Positions 6,955 through 9,575 of a stretch of DNA of 9,575 nt are shown piece after piece. The notes under the pieces are model-generated. The model did not search any database and was not told the DNA's origin. It was given only the letters and a program-made list of their open reading frames with translations. Each line of letters begins with the position of its first letter. Within the stretch, counting starts at the first letter, position 1. This stretch comes from Deltaproteobacteria bacterium. GTDB lineage: Bacteria; Myxococcota_A; UBA9042; DTJE01. The DNA is taken from NCBI GenBank assembly GCA_016784945.1, contig JADHTP010000104.1:1-9575 (forward strand), in the 5' to 3' direction. A program made the translations under genes and the position numbers.

Positions 6955-7814
6955 GGCGGAAATTCACCAAGCTCGGCCTTTCGGCTCTGTTGTCCGTCAT
7001 GCTGATATCCATGACGGGCCTGTTGTCCTGTCCAGCGGAGCAGCCGCAGGCGCTGCTGATACTGGATGCCATGGCCATGACCCAGCAGCAGCAGTGCACC
7101 ATCCGTCCCGGCGGTGGCGCCCAGATCATCCGGCCCTTCGGCGTGCTGGACCTGGCCATCACCAACAGCTACTGGCTGTTCCCCCGGTTCAAGAACATGA
7201 TGCCGACCCTGGCCGAAATAACAGGTGAGGGACCGTCATCCGGGGCCCCGACGGAAACCAACTACCTCAGCATCTACAAGGCGGTAACGGGCGTTGAGGT
7301 GGGCGCGGACTTCCTGGTGGGAGACCCCAACGAGCCGGACTTCGACGTCAGCATCTGGGACAACGAACCCGATTACAATGCCTGGTACGCACTCTGGCAA
7401 CGGTATGTCGAGGGAAGGGTGTCATCCATCGTGGCGGCCAGTGCGGCCCCCACGGAGGAAGGCGCCGTGGCGGTCCAGGCCGTAAACCCGGAGTTCGGAA
7501 ATTTCGTGCTCGAGCGCCAGATGATGGACCTGATCAACGACAAGGCCGTGACGTCCCCCGGTTACTGGCTGACCCTGAAGGTCAAGCTCAAGGCCATGAC
7601 ACAGGACCTGAAGGAAATCACGTCCAACGACTTCTGGTTCCCCGTGGAAATCTGCTGGTGCTGCCTGTGCCTGTGCGACACCAACATTCCCGACATTCCC
7701 GGCTCCAGCCAGGTCCCCTGCTTCCCGGGCCAGGACGACGCCGTGCCCGTGACCCTGTGGGGCCTGCTGGCGAACCACCCGGAGTGCTGCTGGAAGAAAT
7801 GTGGCTGGATCTGA
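6951..7814 (+). CDS. Predicted lipoprotein with Cys-rich C-terminal tail, coupled to the secretin
   Basis: This 287-residue protein has a type II signal peptide: basic residues RRKFTK, a hydrophobic stretch (about 8-25) and a lipobox LLSC with Cys27 as the lipidation site. The +2 residue is Pro rather than Asp, so outer-membrane sorting is plausible. The mature part starts with a Gln-rich stretch (QQQQC, Cys49) and has acidic, aromatic middle segments without repeats. The last 53 residues hold nine cysteines: CWCCLCLC (235-242), then Cys257, Cys279, Cys280 and Cys284, ending GWI. I do not recognise the family. In the periplasm such cysteines would form disulfides or bind metal. Its coupling to the secretin gene suggests a pilotin, assembly factor or channel accessory, in place of the pilP-type lipoprotein often found beside pilQ. 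Function is inferred from gene order only. Confidence 0.85.
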   Translation: MRRKFTKLGLSALLSVMLISMTGLLSCPAEQPQALLILDAMAMTQQQQCTIRPGGGAQIIRPFGVLDLAITNSYWLFPRFKNMMPTLAEITGEGPSSGAPTETNYLSIYKAVTGVEVGADFLVGDPNEPDFDVSIWDNEPDYNAWYALWQRYVEGRVSSIVAASAAPTEEGAVAVQAVNPEFGNFVLERQMMDLINDKAVTSPGYWLTLKVKLKAMTQDLKEITSNDFWFPVEICWCCLCLCDTNIPDIPGSSQVPCFPGQDDAVPVTLWGLLANHPECCWKKCGWI

Positions 7815-7860
7815 TGTCCCGGTTGACGGTGTCCCCCACCCTTCACCCTGACCTCACTGC

Positions 7861-9423
7861 ATGATCGATTCCCCTAACCAGCAAGCGACCGGTCGTCGGA
7901 TCGGCTGGATCTGGTTGCTGGCGCTGGCGGGCCTCGGGGGGTCCCTGCTTTTCCGTCTCGTATTCCTGGGTGATGCCCGGTTCGCAGGTGACGAGGCCTG
8001 GCTCTACACCATGGCCAGGAACACGGCCGAATTCGACATGTTCCCGTTCTACGGCACCCACGTGACAGGTTCCGCGGTGAACGTGCCCGGCGGGACCTAC
8101 CACCTGCTGATGGCCGTGCCCCTGTTGTTCACGGACTCGCCCATGGGGCCCATGGTGCTCACCGTGGTGCTGGGAGTGCTGGGGCTCGCCCTGGGCTGGC
8201 GCGTGTTCCACAGGGAGTACGGTACCATGGCCGCCCTGGCCGTCCTGGCGCTGGCCCTTTTCAATCCATTCAGCGTCCTTTTCGGGGACCGGCACTGGAA
8301 TCCGAACATCCTGATCCCACTTGGTTTTCTATGGATTTTTCTGGTGATCCGGGCTTTTCGTGGCGAAGGACGCCGGACCTGGATGTGGCTGACGGCCCTG
8401 CTGGTCGTGGCGCCCCAGATCCACCTGTCCTGCACCCACCTGACCCTTCTCACGGTGGCCGCGGTGGCGGTGACCCGCCCAGCAAGACTACCCTGGCGCC
8501 ACGTCCTGGTCGGATTCTTCATCGGATTCCTGACCTACGGGCCCTACCTGGTGTGGGACGGCCTGGCGGACTTCAAGAACACGAGGGCGCTCCTGACCCA
8601 CGTGGCCGGGTCCGCGGCATCGCCCTGGGAGGCGGCACGGGCGGTCTACTACCAGGTGCTCTACGGGGCGGGCGACTATACCTACGTCATCGCCAAGGGG
8701 AACTGGTTCCCCATGACCGAGTGGGGCTTCTACGGGGGAAAGGGCTGGTCCCTGATGAAGGACTTCCTGGGCCTGCCCGGGCCCTCTGGCTACCTTTGGG
8801 CCGGGTTCCTGGTCGTGGCCGTGGCCCTTTCGGCCGGCGGGCACCTGGCCCTGTTGGGCGACCAGGCCGTTCGACTGGCGCGCATGGGTCGGCAAGCCGC
8901 ATTGAAGGACCCCCTGGCCACCCTGTGCCTGCTGAATCTGCCCCTGTTGGCCGGCACCCTGCTGCTGGCACGCAAGGCCTTCTATCCGCACTACAGCATC
9001 GTCCTGTTTCCCCTGGCACTGGTGCCCGCGGCCTGGCTGATTTCGCGGTTGTCCGGCAGGGCGCTGCGATGGGTCCTGGTACCGGTGGTTCTCGGGATCG
9101 CGGTGACGCACGGTGTTCTGACGTCCCGGGTCTACCAGCGGGACGAAGCTCCGGTTTCCTATTCCGTGCAACGGGAAGCTGCCGCCGTGATCATGAAAGA
9201 TGCCCGCGGTGCCCGGGTTGCCGTGGGATTCAGGGTCCCGCGCACCCGGATCGGTGGCTATCCCATGCGGGTCCTGGCCAGCGAATATCTCGGCGGCCGG
9301 ATTCACGAAAGTTCGAAATCCCGCATCCGCTACACCATCGTGCCGCCCCATCACGCCATGGCCGACCGGGCCGTCAAGGTCTGGGAAGTTGGAAGCATGT
9401 GGCTGGTGAAGACGATCCGCTGA
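7861..9423 (+). CDS. GT-C membrane glycosyltransferase, family 39 (PMT/ArnT)-like
   Basis: A 520-residue polytopic inner-membrane protein with about 10-11 hydrophobic segments, starting at residues 14-36. The first periplasmic loop carries FAGDEAWLY; Asp44 and Glu45 match the acidic pair of GT-C enzymes that use polyprenyl-phosphate sugars. DRHWNPNILIP and PQIHLS (near residues 140-150 and 182-187) are also typical of bacterial family-39-like proteins. A soluble, probably periplasmic tail of about 100 residues ends the protein. The likely role is transfer of a sugar from a lipid-linked donor to a lipid, glycan or protein; sugar and acceptor cannot be read from the sequence. The ATG at 7861 is the first start after an in-frame TGA (7849-7851), but it lacks a clear ribosome-binding site, so translation may be weak or leaderless-like. 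The 46-nt gap from the lipoprotein shows no terminator, so co-transcription is possible. Confidence 0.85.
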   Translation: MIDSPNQQATGRRIGWIWLLALAGLGGSLLFRLVFLGDARFAGDEAWLYTMARNTAEFDMFPFYGTHVTGSAVNVPGGTYHLLMAVPLLFTDSPMGPMVLTVVLGVLGLALGWRVFHREYGTMAALAVLALALFNPFSVLFGDRHWNPNILIPLGFLWIFLVIRAFRGEGRRTWMWLTALLVVAPQIHLSCTHLTLLTVAAVAVTRPARLPWRHVLVGFFIGFLTYGPYLVWDGLADFKNTRALLTHVAGSAASPWEAARAVYYQVLYGAGDYTYVIAKGNWFPMTEWGFYGGKGWSLMKDFLGLPGPSGYLWAGFLVVAVALSAGGHLALLGDQAVRLARMGRQAALKDPLATLCLLNLPLLAGTLLLARKAFYPHYSIVLFPLALVPAAWLISRLSGRALRWVLVPVVLGIAVTHGVLTSRVYQRDEAPVSYSVQREAAAVIMKDARGARVAVGFRVPRTRIGGYPMRVLASEYLGGRIHESSKSRIRYTIVPPHHAMADRAVKVWEVGSMWLVKTIR

Positions 9424-9448
9424 GCGTCGATCGGTCATCGTTGATCGT

Positions 9449-9500
9449 GGGCGGGCACTGGCGTGCTACGGGCGCCAATCTCGGGCGGGCACTGGCGTGC
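9449..9500 (+). repeat. 18-nt direct repeat, two copies
   Basis: GGGCGGGCACTGGCGTGC occurs at 9449-9466 and again at 9483-9500, 34 nt apart. Each unit contains the small inverted repeat GCAC-TGGC-GTGC. The second copy extends with CGCCC (9501-9505) into a 9-bp stem with one bulged G and a TGGC loop. This is typical of REP-like or other dispersed intergenic elements, but family membership cannot be checked from one window. Confidence 0.65.
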
Positions 9501-9530
9501 CGCCCTGCGCTTGGCGCTTCTCTTACTCAA

Positions 9531-9547
9531 GGGGGGCGCCGCCCCCC
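9531..9547 (+). terminator. Strong GC hairpin, possible terminator
   Basis: GGGGGGC and GCCCCCC form a 7-bp stem with a GCC loop. No T-run follows on the plus strand (TATGACCCCCC comes next), so this is not a textbook intrinsic terminator. It may still stop transcription, protect the 3' end of the upstream mRNA, or belong to the repeat element beside it. Confidence 0.35.
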
Positions 9548-9575
9548 TATGACCCCCCTGGTCGCGACGACTCAG

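Larger units (their letters stand above)
9424..9575. other. Gene-free 3' flank with repeats and hairpins
   Basis: I see no convincing coding frame in these 152 bases, which follow the glycosyltransferase stop. They contain CGATC (9428-9432) and GATCG (9443-9447) inverted around 10 nt, followed by the 18-nt direct repeat and the GC-rich hairpin listed separately. The dense, non-coding repeat structure suggests a terminator zone or a dispersed intergenic repeat element. Confidence 0.5.

Noticed and set aside
9424..9575. CRISPR array or tRNA in the final repeat region
   Set aside because: Only two short repeats with a 16-nt spacer, no further units, and no cloverleaf with a recognisable T-arm.

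Overview
This is a high-GC window from a diderm (Gram-negative) bacterium. The envelope gene set shows this: an outer-membrane secretin, a lipoprotein with a signal peptide, and a GT-C membrane glycosyltransferase. Nothing fixes the taxon. A deltaproteobacterial-type lineage (Myxococcota, Bdellovibrionota or Desulfobacterota-like) is a guess from GC content and from an AMIN-domain, PilQ-type secretin.

Layout. Two genes run leftward: a partial, unrecognised Lys/Ala-rich protein that leaves the window at base 1, and a histidinol-phosphate aminotransferase-like enzyme (hisC-like) 54 nt upstream of it. A divergent control region of 324 bases (1678-2001) holds several inverted and direct repeats. 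Three genes then run rightward: a giant PilQ-like secretin (2002-6954), a Cys-rich lipoprotein translationally coupled to it by an ATGA overlap (6951-7814), and a family-39-like polytopic glycosyltransferase 46 nt further on (7861-9423). The last 152 bases carry no gene but hold an 18-nt direct repeat and strong GC hairpins.

The main discovery is the secretin. Its C-terminal half is an ordinary PilQ/GspD-type module: an AMIN-like beta domain, N0/STN, N1/NolW and a secretin barrel with the family signature. Its N-terminal half holds another AMIN domain, and between the two AMIN-like domains lies a proline-free, cysteine-free, charged helical region of about 900 residues. Fully extended, that region would be several times longer than a typical periplasm is wide. 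No pilM, pilN, pilO or pilP gene is next to it. Its coupled partner is instead a lipoprotein of unknown family with nine cysteines in its last 53 residues. I infer a modified secretin system in which the lipoprotein is a dedicated pilotin-like or accessory partner and the glycosyltransferase may decorate an envelope component. This grouping rests on gene order and is not proven.
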